A stretch of 32,882 nt of DNA from Flavobacteriales bacterium (GCA_003331365.1 QOQC01000014.1:1-32882); one strand, 5' to 3'. Counted from the stretch's first letter, positions 8,183 to 18,973 are shown. A program made the numbers and translations. The notes: generated by a model from the letters alone, not told the origin.

Positions 8183-9538
8183 TTAAACTATCCCTTGATC
8201 AATCATGGAATCAGCAACTTTCACAAATCCTGCAATATTAGCTCCTTTGACATAATCAATCGAACCATCCTCAAGTCTTCCATATGAAACACAAGCCTCA
8301 TGAATTGAAACCATTATAGTATGAAGCTTTTCATCAACTTCTTTGGAAGTCCAAGACATCCTTAGGGAGTTTTGAGACATTTCAAGACCAGATGTAGCGA
8401 CACCACCAGCATTAGAAGCCTTACCAGGTGCAAACAACACTTTTGAATTATGAAACTCTTCAATGGCTTCAGGGGTACAAGGCATATTTGCACCTTCCGC
8501 AACACAAATTACACCATTCGAGGTTAATGACTTGGCTTCTTCACCATTCAATTCATTTTGAGTAGCACAAGGAAGCGCTATGTCAACATCTTTCTCCCAC
8601 GGTCTTTTTCCCTCGACGAAAACTGCCGATGGATATTTTTTAACATATTCAGCTATTCTACCCCTTTGTACATTTTTAAGGTTCATTACGTAAGCCAATT
8701 TATCTGCGTCAATACCATCAGCATCATAAATGTATCCTTTAGAATCTGATAAGGTCACAACCTTGCCTCCGAGCTCTGTTGCCTTTTCACATGCATATTG
8801 CGCAACATTTCCAGATCCAGAAATGGCTACTATTTTACCCTGAAAAGACTCATTTTTGGTTGCCAACATTTCTTTTGCAAAATATACCGTACCATATCCA
8901 GTAGCTTCAGGACGAATTAAAGACCCTCCCCAATTTCTTCCTTTACCAGTTAGAACACCTGTAAATTCATTACGAATCCTCTTGTACTGACCAAACATAT
9001 ATCCAATCTCACGTCCTCCTACTCCTATATCTCCGGCAGGCACATCTGTATCCGCACCGATATGTCTTGACAATTCTGTCATAAAAGATTGACAAAATTT
9101 CATCACCTCGTTATCAGACTTTCCTTTTGGATCAAAATCAGAACCACCTTTACCTCCGCCTAATGGAAGAGTAGTCAATGAATTTTTGAAAATTTGTTCA
9201 AAACCTAAAAATTTTAAAATAGATAAGTTTACCGATGGGTGAAATCTCAAACCACCTTTGTAAGGACCTATTGCAGAATTAAACTCTACGCGATAACCTC
9301 TATTTACCTGAACATTTCCATCATCATCTAGCCATGGCACCCTGAACATTATCGTTCTTTCCGGTTCCACAATTCGATCTAAAATTCTAGCTTTCTTATA
9401 TTTTGGATTAGCTTCAATAAATGGTATTACGGCCTCTGCCACCTCTTGAACCGCTTGTAAGAATTCTTGCTCATGGCTATTTTTAGCGCTTACACGCTCC
9501 ATAAAAGCTTCTATTTCGGAATGAAAATGATCTGACAT
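8183..9538 (-). CDS. gdhA: NADP-type glutamate dehydrogenase
   Basis: GPYKGGLRFHPSVNLSILKFLGFEQIFKNSLTTLPLGGGKGGSDFDPKGKSDNEVMKFCQSFM; start taken at MSDHFHSE. Confidence 0.95.
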   Translation of the reverse strand: MSDHFHSEIEAFMERVSAKNSHEQEFLQAVQEVAEAVIPFIEANPKYKKARILDRIVEPERTIMFRVPWLDDDGNVQVNRGYRVEFNSAIGPYKGGLRFHPSVNLSILKFLGFEQIFKNSLTTLPLGGGKGGSDFDPKGKSDNEVMKFCQSFMTELSRHIGADTDVPAGDIGVGGREIGYMFGQYKRIRNEFTGVLTGKGRNWGGSLIRPEATGYGTVYFAKEMLATKNESFQGKIVAISGSGNVAQYACEKATELGGKVVTLSDSKGYIYDADGIDADKLAYVMNLKNVQRGRIAEYVKKYPSAVFVEGKRPWEKDVDIALPCATQNELNGEEAKSLTSNGVICVAEGANMPCTPEAIEEFHNSKVLFAPGKASNAGGVATSGLEMSQNSLRMSWTSKEVDEKLHTIMVSIHEACVSYGRLEDGSIDYVKGANIAGFVKVADSMIDQGIV

Positions 9539-9661
9539 AAGTGATATCATTAATGGTTAATTCTTGGCAAAAATAATCAAGATTTGGGAATGTGAAATTT
9601 TTATCTTTAAAAAGTTCATAAGAATTTGAGAAGCGCTATATATCAACTCTTTAAACATAAA

Positions 9662-9694
9662 TTGTGATGATTTTAACTAAATAAACTATTTTTG
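9662..9694 (+). promoter_or_regulatory. Putative promoter of the SprB-repeat secreted protein gene
   Basis: TTG at 9662-9664, 22-nt spacer, TATTTTTG at 9687-9694. Confidence 0.45.
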
Positions 9695-9757
9695 TCTGTG
9701 TAAAGCAACCTATTAACTGCGTTTATCGTTTATCTTTCAAACTTAACTATAAACCCC

Positions 9758-12448
9758 ATGAGGTATTTTTTGGCTCTTTTTAGTTTCTTTGTAATGGGAT
9801 ATTTCCATGCACAGCAAACCATATGTTTAGGTGATAGCGCAACGGTTTGTGGGGGCTCATTGATAATTGAAGACTGTTCATCCTCAGGCACCAATATCAC
9901 CGGGGGCATTAACTTGAATTCTCCAACAGTGATTCCGACTTTAAGTGATGACTCCTTTAGCGGGCCTGTTCCTATCGGATTTAACTTTGTTTTTTACGGA
10001 AATAGCTTTAATCAATGTACAATAGGATCAAATGGAATTATTTCATTTAATATGGCAAATGCCAATGGTTATTGTCCATGGGCATTAGGAGGTGTTGGAA
10101 CCCTACCTTCTGCAGGAACAGCTGTCACGCTGAATGCGATTATGCCGGCATATCAAGATATGAATCCAAGTGCAGGAGTTAGCCCTAATGGAAATATTCA
10201 ATATCAAACAATAGGCACTGCTCCTAACAGAAAACTTGTGATCCTATACAGAGAAATAGGTGCCTTCTCATGTGGAATTTCAGAATGTAATTACATCGGA
10301 ATAATTTTATATGAGACTTCTAATAATATTGAAGTACATATTGGAAAGAAAACTGTTTGCGGAACTTGGAACGGTGGTCTTGCCATTCAAGGTATTCAAA
10401 ACAGCAATGGAAGTATTGCTCACATTACTCCAGGTAGGAATAATACAATTTGGTCTGCAAATAATGATGCCTATCGATGGGAATATCAAGGGGGAAGCAA
10501 TTACAATATCCTTCCAATTACTTATATTCAAATCACTGGTATTGGAAGTAGTTTGGTATGGAATAATACGCTTGGTAATACGTCCCCTTACAATGGAGGA
10601 ACATTAAATATTTCTAATGTACCCTCAGGTACTACTGGATATTTTCTTACTAGTTCTGCATGTGGAACCGCTTTAGGTGGCGTATCTGATACTTCCTGGG
10701 TCACGCTTGCTTCACCTGAAGTTGTGGCTAATTCAACGCCAGACGTTTGTAGTCAAGGCGTTGGAAGTGTAAGTGCCTCTCCAGGTGCTGGATCGCCCCC
10801 TCCGTATACTTACTCTTGGCCTGCTTTAGGAGCAACAAGTCAGACGGTAAACAACATTACTGCTGGAACTTATTCAGTATTTATGACAGACGGAAATGGA
10901 TGTACATCGAATGCTACAGTAACGGTAGGTGATAGCCCTGCAACATTCACTGGTTCATATACACAAGTATCTTGTACAGGAGGATCAGATGGAACAGCTA
11001 CAGCGACGATGACTCCGTCGGACGGTACGGAAACTTACCTATGGAATGATGGGCAAACAACCCAAACGGCCGTAGGTTTGACCGCAGGGACTTACACATG
11101 TGATGTTAGTGCCGGGTCTGGTTGTAATGGAACTGTAACTGTTATTGTAGATGAAATTCCTTCGATGACACTCAGTATTGAAGATCAGCAAGATGCTTTA
11201 TGTAACAGCTTAAATAATGGAATGATTATGGTTGATGTTGCAGATGGTTCCTCTCCTTATACCTATTCATGGGATCAGAGTGCTTCTCTAGACAGTGTTG
11301 CTAATGATTTATATGCAGGTACGCATACTGTTACTGTTACTGATGCCAATGGTTGTGTAAATCAAATTTCATCGACAATAGGTGAACCTGAACCTTTAAG
11401 CATTACCAACTTAACCCCCGACTCAGTAATTTGCGCCGAGGCAATTATAGACCTAGAAGCGACAGGAAATGGGGGATCTTCTCCTTACATATTTACATGG
11501 ACAGAAAATGGAAATTCATTAGATGTAGGTCAAACAATAACTGTAAATCCTACCGGAAATAATACTTTATATTGCCTAACATTATCAGAAGAATGTGGTT
11601 CCCCAGAAGTTTCAGAATGCCTTACTGTTACCTTCCCAGACCCCATTATTCCCCAAATCAACCCAGATGTTCCTGTTCAGTGTTTACCGGGTGAATTCAT
11701 TTTCTACAATAATTCAGTAAACGCAGCGGAAATTTTTACTACTGAATTCATCTTTTCGAGTGGTAACGTAATTTTAGCGAATGGAGATGAAAGCATAGAC
11801 CTCTCCCTTCCCGATCCCGGTGTATATGATTTGAATGTGAATATTATTTCCAATTATGGTTGTTTATATACTGGAGAGTTTATTGGGATTGTTGAAGTCA
11901 CACCGCTACCTACAGCGAATTTTAGTATATCACAAAATCCTGTTACATGGTTTGAAACTGAAATTCAAACAAGCGAAACTTCTATTGGAAATGTGGTGGA
12001 ATTCGAATGGTTTAGCCCAGGAGCAAGCTCCTTAATAAATAATGGCGGAAGTGCCTTAATTTCATATCCAGAGGGAGTTACAGGAACTTACCCTATTACA
12101 TTAGTTGTAACGACAAATGAAGGATGTTCTGATTCAATTACCTTAGAAGTAGAAGTCACACCAGATGTTATTTTTTATGCTCCAAATACATTTACCCCTG
12201 ATAATGATGAACATAATCAAACTTGGTCTATCGTTATTGAAGGTATAGATGAAATGAATTTCAATCTTGAGATTTATAATCGATGGGGAGAAATTATCTG
12301 GAAATCCAGTGATATTAATGCTGAATGGGATGGTTCATATGCAGGAGGTATTGTTCCTGAAGGCACTTATATATGGAAAGCCTCTTACAAGGAAAGGAAC
12401 AATGATGGTAAAAAAATGTACACAGGATATATCAACGTCATCCGATAA
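9758..12448 (+). CDS. Secreted T9SS substrate with SprB-like repeats, Ig/PKD-like domains and gliding-motility-type C-terminal sorting domain (CHU_C / type B)
   Basis: Signal peptide MRYFLALFSFFVMGYFHAQ; repeats ending ITAGTYSVFMTDGNGCTSNATVTV / LTAGTYTCDVSAGSGCNGTVTV / LYAGTHTVTVTDANGCVNQISSTI; C-terminus FYAPNTFTPDNDEHNQTW...LEIYNRWGEIIWKS...WDGSYAGGIVPEGTYIWKASY. Confidence 0.92.
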   Translation: MRYFLALFSFFVMGYFHAQQTICLGDSATVCGGSLIIEDCSSSGTNITGGINLNSPTVIPTLSDDSFSGPVPIGFNFVFYGNSFNQCTIGSNGIISFNMANANGYCPWALGGVGTLPSAGTAVTLNAIMPAYQDMNPSAGVSPNGNIQYQTIGTAPNRKLVILYREIGAFSCGISECNYIGIILYETSNNIEVHIGKKTVCGTWNGGLAIQGIQNSNGSIAHITPGRNNTIWSANNDAYRWEYQGGSNYNILPITYIQITGIGSSLVWNNTLGNTSPYNGGTLNISNVPSGTTGYFLTSSACGTALGGVSDTSWVTLASPEVVANSTPDVCSQGVGSVSASPGAGSPPPYTYSWPALGATSQTVNNITAGTYSVFMTDGNGCTSNATVTVGDSPATFTGSYTQVSCTGGSDGTATATMTPSDGTETYLWNDGQTTQTAVGLTAGTYTCDVSAGSGCNGTVTVIVDEIPSMTLSIEDQQDALCNSLNNGMIMVDVADGSSPYTYSWDQSASLDSVANDLYAGTHTVTVTDANGCVNQISSTIGEPEPLSITNLTPDSVICAEAIIDLEATGNGGSSPYIFTWTENGNSLDVGQTITVNPTGNNTLYCLTLSEECGSPEVSECLTVTFPDPIIPQINPDVPVQCLPGEFIFYNNSVNAAEIFTTEFIFSSGNVILANGDESIDLSLPDPGVYDLNVNIISNYGCLYTGEFIGIVEVTPLPTANFSISQNPVTWFETEIQTSETSIGNVVEFEWFSPGASSLINNGGSALISYPEGVTGTYPITLVVTTNEGCSDSITLEVEVTPDVIFYAPNTFTPDNDEHNQTWSIVIEGIDEMNFNLEIYNRWGEIIWKSSDINAEWDGSYAGGIVPEGTYIWKASYKERNNDGKKMYTGYINVIR
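10730..11400 (+). repeat. Three SprB-type protein repeats within the secreted protein
   Basis: Protein-level repeats of about 70 aa: C-x-n-GSVSASP..YTYSW..TSQTVNNITAGTYSVFMTDGNGC, then two further copies; diverged at nucleotide level. Confidence 0.75.
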
Positions 12449-12461
12449 TAAAATAATCTTA

Positions 12462-13214
12462 ATGAAAAACAAAATCACCTACATACTTGCAAGTGCAATA
12501 ATATTTTCGTCTTGTGATGTACTGAATGAGGCTGCTCAGCAAGCTGAGAATATTGTAAACTCAAACAACAATAATACCGAAACACAAAACCCTCTTACAA
12601 ACGCCGAGGTGATATCAGGACTACGTGAAGCATTGAATATTGGAATTGAAAACTCTGTCAAAAGCACTTCTGTCGTTGATGGATTTATGAATAATTCCGA
12701 AATACGACTTCCTTTCCCACCTGATGCAGAAAAAGTAAAAGAAAAAGCATTAGACTTTGGATTGGACAATCAAGTGGATAAATTTGAAACAACCCTAAAC
12801 CGTGCAGCTGAAGAAGCTTCTAAAGAGGCACTACCCATATTTATAAATGCTATTAAAAATATGACCGTTCAGGATGGTTTCGCCATCTTAAACGGAGGGA
12901 ACGGGGCAGCTACTGAGTACTTAAAAAATCAGACAAGAGCCCAACTGAAAGAGGCTTTTATGCCGAAGGTCAAAGATGCCATTTCGAAAGTAAAACTAAC
13001 AGACTACTGGAATCCTATAATTAGCAAATACAACACCTATGCTAAACTAAGAGGCCTAGATGAAGTTAATCCAGATTTAGACGAATTTGTAACTGAAAAA
13101 GCGATTGATGGCCTATTTCATATGGTCAAAAAAGAAGAGGATAAAATAAGATTGGATCCAATGGCTCGAGTTACTGATTTATTAAATAGAGTTTTCGGAA
13201 GCCTCAATAACTAA
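12462..13214 (+). CDS. DUF4197 family lipoprotein
   Basis: True start is the internal ATG (MKNKITYILASAIIFSSCDVLNEA, lipobox FSSC). The track ORF start at 12267 lies inside the upstream gene. GLREALNIGIENSVKSTSVVDGFMNNSEIRLPFP matches the DUF4197 pattern. Confidence 0.83.
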   Translation: MKNKITYILASAIIFSSCDVLNEAAQQAENIVNSNNNNTETQNPLTNAEVISGLREALNIGIENSVKSTSVVDGFMNNSEIRLPFPPDAEKVKEKALDFGLDNQVDKFETTLNRAAEEASKEALPIFINAIKNMTVQDGFAILNGGNGAATEYLKNQTRAQLKEAFMPKVKDAISKVKLTDYWNPIISKYNTYAKLRGLDEVNPDLDEFVTEKAIDGLFHMVKKEEDKIRLDPMARVTDLLNRVFGSLNN

Positions 13215-13220
13215 TTTATT

Positions 13221-14090
13221 TTGAAGAAATTCGCTCCAACTGAGCTTGTACTCAATGCCCAAAACCAGGTATACCACCTGGGTTTGAGCCCCGAAAACGT
13301 ATCGGAAAAGATTATTCTTGTTGGTGACCAAGAGAGGGTTTCATTAGTATCAGCACAATTTGATAAAATTGAATTTAAATCAAATCATCGAGAGTTTTTC
13401 TGTCATACAGGCCAATATAAAAACAAACGTATCTCCGTTATATCAACTGGAATTGGTACAGACAACATTGATATTGTTATTAATGAATTAGATGCCTTAT
13501 TCAATATTGATTTAGATCTCAAAACTGAAAAACCAGATAGAAAACAAATCGAATTACTGAGAATTGGAACATGTGGAATATTACAATCAGATATCCCCAT
13601 TCATTCTTATGTTTTATCAGAATATGCGCTCGGACTTGATAATATTGGACATTTCTACGACACTGTATTAAGTGAAGAAGAAGAGGCTCTTTTAAATGAT
13701 ATTTCCAAACATGATATTTTTCCTAAAAACATCATCCCGTATATCAAAAAAGCGAGTGAAAAATTCATGGAAAAATTTGACGGTCCTTTATGCCATAAAG
13801 GAATTACTGTAACAAGCTCAGGTTTTTATGGACCTCAAGGACGAGAATTAAGATTGTCCACCTTTACAAATGGCTTACATGAGAAATTAGAACGCTATAT
13901 TGATTCAAATCAAAATCGATTTGTAAACTTCGAAATGGAAAGCTCTGCGCTGTTCACCTTAGGAAAAGGGTTGGGCCATTCTTGTTCTACTATTTGTTTG
14001 GGAATAGCCAATCGTCCTAATCTTGACTTTTCAAGTGATTACTCAAATGAAATGGTCAAGCTAATTAAATACGCACTAGACAGGCTTTAG
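13221..14090 (+). CDS. Nucleoside phosphorylase (uridine phosphorylase-like)
   Basis: TTG start; VGDQERVSLVSAQFDKIEF, VISTGIGTDNIDIVINELDAL, GTCGILQSDIPIHSYVLSEYALGLDN, VNFEMESSALFTLGKGLGH. Confidence 0.88.
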   Translation: MKKFAPTELVLNAQNQVYHLGLSPENVSEKIILVGDQERVSLVSAQFDKIEFKSNHREFFCHTGQYKNKRISVISTGIGTDNIDIVINELDALFNIDLDLKTEKPDRKQIELLRIGTCGILQSDIPIHSYVLSEYALGLDNIGHFYDTVLSEEEEALLNDISKHDIFPKNIIPYIKKASEKFMEKFDGPLCHKGITVTSSGFYGPQGRELRLSTFTNGLHEKLERYIDSNQNRFVNFEMESSALFTLGKGLGHSCSTICLGIANRPNLDFSSDYSNEMVKLIKYALDRL

Positions 14091-14623
14091 TCCTGAATAT
14101 AACGGTCTAAAGTAATATGAAGGTTAATACCTCTAAGCTCACTTCCCTGTGCAATAACTCTTCCCTCACCATCAATTAGAACAGCATATGGAATGGAGTT
14201 CACGTCATATAATTCACTTGCTTTTTTATACTCATCCCAAGCATGGTATTTCCATACTAGTCCGTCTTTTTCGATAGCAGAAATCCAAGCTGATTTATTT
14301 TTATCCAGAGAAACACTGAAAATGTCAAATCCTTTACCATTTTCAAATTTTCTTTTTCGGTATTTGTTATAGGCTTCAACAAGATTTGGACTTTCCTTTC
14401 GGCAAGGCCCGCACCATGAAGCCCAAAAGTCAATGAGCACCAGCTTACCCCTTAATTTGGAAAGCTTGATTTTCTTTCCTTTCGGATTGTATAACTCAAT
14501 TTCAGGGGCCAATTCATCTTTATCAAAAGTCTTACCCGAAGATTGCCTATAATTATTGTTGAAAAAAATAAATAAAAGAATACCTATGGATATGATTCCA
14601 AATGAAAAGGTAATCTTTCTCAT
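14087..14623 (-). CDS. TlpA-like membrane-anchored thioredoxin-fold protein
   Basis: N-terminal TM segment; LVLIDFWASWCGPCRKESPNLVEAYNKY with CGPC active site; SIPYAVLIDGEGRVIAQG. Confidence 0.93.
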   Translation of the reverse strand: MRKITFSFGIISIGILLFIFFNNNYRQSSGKTFDKDELAPEIELYNPKGKKIKLSKLRGKLVLIDFWASWCGPCRKESPNLVEAYNKYRKRKFENGKGFDIFSVSLDKNKSAWISAIEKDGLVWKYHAWDEYKKASELYDVNSIPYAVLIDGEGRVIAQGSELRGINLHITLDRYIQD

Positions 14624-14624
14624 T

Positions 14625-15932
14625 CTAACCTATTCTTCTAATATCAGCTCCAATATTGTTCAATCGATATTCGATATCCTGATATCCCCTATCAATCTGT
14701 TCAATATTATGTATGACACTTTTACCCTTTGCAGAAAGTGCCGCAATTAATAATGATACTCCAGCACGGATGTCTGGTGATGTCATACTAATCCCCCTTA
14801 AATCATGCTCCCTATTTAGACCAATAACAGTAGCTCTATGTGGATCACATAATATAATTTGAGCTCCCATATCGATTAATTTATCTACAAAAAATAATCG
14901 TGACTCAAACATTTTTTGGTGAATCAAAACGGAACCTTTAGCCTGTGTAGCTACAACCAAAATAATTGATAATAGGTCTGGAGTAAAACCTGGCCAAGGT
15001 GCATCATAAATCGTTAGAATCGAACCATCAATAAAGTTCTCAATTTCATAGGAATCTTGGGCAGGAACATAAATATCATCTCCCCTTCTCTCTAGTTTGA
15101 TTCCCATCCTTCTAAAAACATTAGGAATTACTCCCAGGCTATCATAGCTTACGTCCTTAATCGTAATCTCTGATTTAGTCATTGCCGCTAAACCGATGAA
15201 GCTACCTATTTCAATCATATCAGGATTTACTCTATGATAGCACCCCCCTAAAGATTTTACGCCTTCAATTATCAGCATGTTCGATCCTACACCGCTTATT
15301 TTCGCACCCATCGAATTCAACATTTTACACAATTGCTGAATATAAGGCTCACAGGCCGCATTGTAGAATGTTGTTTTACCAGAAGCCATAACAGCTGCCA
15401 TAATCACATTCGCTGTTCCAGTTACCGATGCCTCTTCAAGGTGTATATAGGTTCCCTTCAATTTTTTGCATTCAACCGAATAAAAATGCTCGCCAGCGTC
15501 ATAGTTGAATTTGGCGCCTAGTTTTGCAAAACCTTCAAAATGGGTATCTAAACGTCTTCTACCAATTTTATCACCGCCTGGTTTAGGAATGTAACCTGCA
15601 CCAAATCTTGCGAGTAATGGACCTACAATCATAATGGAGCCTCGTAAAGAAGAAGCTCTCTTTTTGAAATCTTCCGTTTCCAAATATTTCAAATCGATAT
15701 CTTTCGCTTGAAATATATAAGTCCCCTTTTCTACTTTTTCTACCTTCACTCCCATAGCTTGCAAAAGGGCAATTAGCTTGTTTACATCTATGATATCAGG
15801 AATATTAGAAATGGTAACTTTTTCCGGAGTTAACAAAGGAGCACATAAAACCTGTAAAGCCTCGTTTTTGGCTCCTTGTGGTATAAGTTCACCCTTTAAT
15901 GGTTTTCCTCCATGTATTTCAAATGAAGCCAT
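14625..15932 (-). CDS. murA: UDP-N-acetylglucosamine 1-carboxyvinyltransferase
   Basis: MASFEIHGGKPLKGELIPQGAKNEALQVLCAPLLT, RRRLDTHFEGFAKLGAKF, PWPGFTPDLLSIILVVATQAKGSVLIHQKMFESRLFFVDKL. Confidence 0.96.
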   Translation of the reverse strand: MASFEIHGGKPLKGELIPQGAKNEALQVLCAPLLTPEKVTISNIPDIIDVNKLIALLQAMGVKVEKVEKGTYIFQAKDIDLKYLETEDFKKRASSLRGSIMIVGPLLARFGAGYIPKPGGDKIGRRRLDTHFEGFAKLGAKFNYDAGEHFYSVECKKLKGTYIHLEEASVTGTANVIMAAVMASGKTTFYNAACEPYIQQLCKMLNSMGAKISGVGSNMLIIEGVKSLGGCYHRVNPDMIEIGSFIGLAAMTKSEITIKDVSYDSLGVIPNVFRRMGIKLERRGDDIYVPAQDSYEIENFIDGSILTIYDAPWPGFTPDLLSIILVVATQAKGSVLIHQKMFESRLFFVDKLIDMGAQIILCDPHRATVIGLNREHDLRGISMTSPDIRAGVSLLIAALSAKGKSVIHNIEQIDRGYQDIEYRLNNIGADIRRIG

Positions 15933-15935
15933 AAC

Positions 15936-16574
15936 TTATTTTTTATATTTATTTTTCTTGGATTTGTAATTGGATCTGTTAGACTTATTTGACTTAGAAA
16001 ATTTCTTATTCAGTCCCATCGTGCGAAGTAATTGATTCGTACCCACAAGTTCCTCGGGATTCTCAATTGAAAGATCTCCATTAGATAACTCATTCAAGTT
16101 TTCGGCAATCACATGGTTTTCAACGGCTCCATTATTGTGAACCAAATATTGTTTTTTCATAAAATTAGCCATGGCCATCTTAAATGAATCCTTTGCCTCT
16201 GGATCATCGATTTCTTTGGCAGATTTCAACAATTTCTCCGTGTACTTACCGTAATGCCCATATTTTATATGCCCCATTGGATATATCATTAGCTCAGGCT
16301 TTTCGTTCAAGACCTCTTCTTTGGGAATTTCATAAGGTGAATCAACATCCAATTTGAAATCAGACATCACAAACAAATGCGTCCATAATTTATGACGAAA
16401 ATCATCAACATCTCTCAAATGGGGATTTAATTGTCCCATTACTTCAATTATGGCCTGTGCCGCTCTATTTCTCTCTGTACGGTCTTTAATTTCCATGGCA
16501 TGTGAAATCATATTCTGCACATTTCTACCATATTCAGGAAGAATTAGCTTTTCTCTTGTCGTATTATATTCCAT
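15936..16574 (-). CDS. DUF4290 domain protein
   Basis: MEYNTTREKLILPEYGRNVQNMISHAMEIKDRTERNRAAQAIIEVMGQLNPHLRDVDDFRHKLWTHLF pattern typical of DUF4290; directly upstream of murA on the same strand. Confidence 0.85.
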   Translation of the reverse strand: MEYNTTREKLILPEYGRNVQNMISHAMEIKDRTERNRAAQAIIEVMGQLNPHLRDVDDFRHKLWTHLFVMSDFKLDVDSPYEIPKEEVLNEKPELMIYPMGHIKYGHYGKYTEKLLKSAKEIDDPEAKDSFKMAMANFMKKQYLVHNNGAVENHVIAENLNELSNGDLSIENPEELVGTNQLLRTMGLNKKFSKSNKSNRSNYKSKKNKYKK

Positions 16575-16577
16575 AAA

Positions 16578-18815
16578 TTAGTTTTCTAAGATTCTACCTA
16601 AAGCATTTTCAAAGATATCTTTAGCCTCATCTACAAAGCCAAAATGTTCATCATCCACAACCATCTTTCCTTTCGTTACATGTCCAAGTAATGTCAAGTT
16701 AACTTTAGATGAAATCATGTACTCCAAAAACTCATCCTCTTCGTCCTCTGAAACGGTAACAACTACCCTTCCTTGACCTTCACCAAACAGAAACGCGTCT
16801 TCTCGTATTTCAGAATCGGTAACGATATCAAAACCTAAATTACGATTTAAAGACATCTCTACCAAAGTTACATAAAGTCCTCCATCCGAAACATCATGAG
16901 CGGCATTTATTAAATCACTATTAATGAGCGTTTTAATGACTTCTTGCATTTTGAATTCTTCTTCTAAGTCGAAATATGGCGCAGAAGATGCTTTAACACC
17001 ATGATAATTTGCAAGGTATTCAGATGAAGAAATATCCTCCTTGTATTCTCCAATAAGGAAGATCAAATCACCTTTAGTTTTAAAATCCAATGACATCAGT
17101 TTATTCTTATCCTCCAAAATACCAATCATACCAATTGTTGGTGTTGGATGAACAGGAATTTCAACTCCATCAGTTACTGATTGGTTATAAAAAGACACAT
17201 TTCCTCCTGTAACCGGTGTTTTAAATTTGAGACATGCAGCGGACATTCCTTTGATTGCTCCAACAAATTGCCAGTATGATTCAGGGTTATAAGGGTTTCC
17301 AAAATTCAAACAATTTGTAATCGCGCTAGGTTCTCCTCCAGAACAAACGATATTACGTGAGGCTTCGGAAACAGCTATCATTGTTCCTACCTCGGGATCT
17401 GCGTTCACATATCTAGAATTACAGTCAACTGTCATTGCCAAACCTTTATTCGAACCTTTAATGTTGACCACTCCTGCATCTGACGGAACATTGGTAGTCA
17501 TTGTTCTGGTTCCAACCATTGAATCGTATTGCTCATATACCCATTTCTTTGAAGCAATATTCGGCATTGCAAGTAAAGCATGAGCTACTTCTTTTAATGA
17601 AGTTGGCATTTCGATGGAGTCGATATTAAACTTTTTAAACTCTTGATAGTAAGCTGGCTCTGAATACTCCCTTTCATATTGAGGAGCGCCTCCTCCGAGA
17701 ACCAATGACTCAGCAGGAACATCCCCCACAAGCTCTCCTCCCATGTAATACCTAATTCTTTTGGTATCTGTCACAACGCCAATTTCTTCCGCGTGAAGAT
17801 CCCATTTGGTAAATATTTCCTTGACAATATCTTCTTTTCCTTTGTGAACAACAACCAACATTCTCTCTTGAGATTCAGACAATAGAATTTCATATGGCAA
17901 CATATTGTCTTGTCTTGTTGGAACATGGTCCAAATTAATCTCCATACCCACATCTCCTGCCGCACTCATTTCACATGTCGAGCAAGTGATTCCTGCTGCC
18001 CCCATATCCTGCATTCCAACAATAGCATCAGTTTTGGATAATTCCATTGTGGCTTCTAGCAAAAGCTTTTCCATAAAAGGATCCCCAACCTGAACAGAAG
18101 GCAAATCAGAAGCTGAATCTTCAGTGATGTCTTTTGAAGCAAATGCTGCTCCTGCAATCCCATCTTTTCCAGTGGAAGAACCAACTATAAAAACCGGATT
18201 ACCTGGCCCTTTTGCTGTCGCTGAAATCATATTATTTATATCGATTGTACCAGCCGAAAAAGCATTGACAAGTGGATTTGTATTGTAAGAATCATCAAAA
18301 GCAACCTCTCCTCCAACAATTGGAATACCAAAAGCATTACCATAGTCACCAATTCCTTTAACTACACCTTTAACCAACCATTTGGTTCTGTCTTTTTCAA
18401 TATTTCCAAAACGCAATGAATTTAACTGTGCAATTGGTCTAGCACCCATAGTAAATATGTCTCGATTAATTCCACCTACACCAGTAGCTGCTCCCTGATA
18501 TGGCTCGAGTGCACTTGGATGGTTGTGAGATTCAATTTTAAACACACATCCCATACCATCACCAATGTCAACGAGACCGGCATTTTCTTCTCCTGCTTTA
18601 ACCAACATGTGAGGACCATCCTTAGGTAAGGTTTTTAACCAAAGTATTGAGTTTTTGTAGGAACAATGTTCAGACCACATGACAGAATATATTGCTGTTT
18701 CTGTAAAATTAGGGGTCCGTCCAAGAATATCTTTAATCATCTCAAATTCATCGGCTCGCAAACCTAAATCAATCGCTTGTTCAATAGTGGCCTCTACTTG
18801 CTGCGTATCATTCAT
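16578..18815 (-). CDS. purL: Phosphoribosylformylglycinamidine synthase subunit PurL (short form)
   Basis: [73 protein letters not shown]; 745 aa, no fused glutaminase domain. Confidence 0.95.
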   Translation of the reverse strand: MNDTQQVEATIEQAIDLGLRADEFEMIKDILGRTPNFTETAIYSVMWSEHCSYKNSILWLKTLPKDGPHMLVKAGEENAGLVDIGDGMGCVFKIESHNHPSALEPYQGAATGVGGINRDIFTMGARPIAQLNSLRFGNIEKDRTKWLVKGVVKGIGDYGNAFGIPIVGGEVAFDDSYNTNPLVNAFSAGTIDINNMISATAKGPGNPVFIVGSSTGKDGIAGAAFASKDITEDSASDLPSVQVGDPFMEKLLLEATMELSKTDAIVGMQDMGAAGITCSTCEMSAAGDVGMEINLDHVPTRQDNMLPYEILLSESQERMLVVVHKGKEDIVKEIFTKWDLHAEEIGVVTDTKRIRYYMGGELVGDVPAESLVLGGGAPQYEREYSEPAYYQEFKKFNIDSIEMPTSLKEVAHALLAMPNIASKKWVYEQYDSMVGTRTMTTNVPSDAGVVNIKGSNKGLAMTVDCNSRYVNADPEVGTMIAVSEASRNIVCSGGEPSAITNCLNFGNPYNPESYWQFVGAIKGMSAACLKFKTPVTGGNVSFYNQSVTDGVEIPVHPTPTIGMIGILEDKNKLMSLDFKTKGDLIFLIGEYKEDISSSEYLANYHGVKASSAPYFDLEEEFKMQEVIKTLINSDLINAAHDVSDGGLYVTLVEMSLNRNLGFDIVTDSEIREDAFLFGEGQGRVVVTVSEDEEDEFLEYMISSKVNLTLLGHVTKGKMVVDDEHFGFVDEAKDIFENALGRILEN

Positions 18816-18834
18816 TTAATATCATTTTATCGAA

Positions 18835-18842
18835 CAAAAATA
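18835..18842 (-). promoter_or_regulatory. -7 element upstream of purL
   Basis: Minus TATTTTTG, 19 nt from ATG. Confidence 0.4.
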
Positions 18843-18946
18843 ACGATAATAAGGGGATAACTATCGATTAAAAGAGAATAAAATCGAAGCACTTATTTAA
18901 GACAAATCCACTCTTCTCAATTAGACTTAATTATCATTATTTTCAG

Positions 18947-18954
18947 TACTTTTG
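18947..18954 (+). promoter_or_regulatory. -7 element upstream of lpdA
   Basis: TACTTTTG (TAnnTTTG), 19 nt before ATG at 18974. Confidence 0.4.
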
Positions 18955-18973
18955 TTTCCTAAAATATTTGAAT

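Noticed and set aside
10730-11400. Considered as a DNA tandem repeat/phase-variable region
   Set aside because: Repeats are conserved only at protein level and diverged in DNA, so slippage or recombination is unlikely.
12267-12461. Upstream extension of the DUF4197 ORF
   Set aside because: Lies in another frame inside the CHU_C domain gene; the internal ATG at 12462 gives a proper lipoprotein signal peptide.
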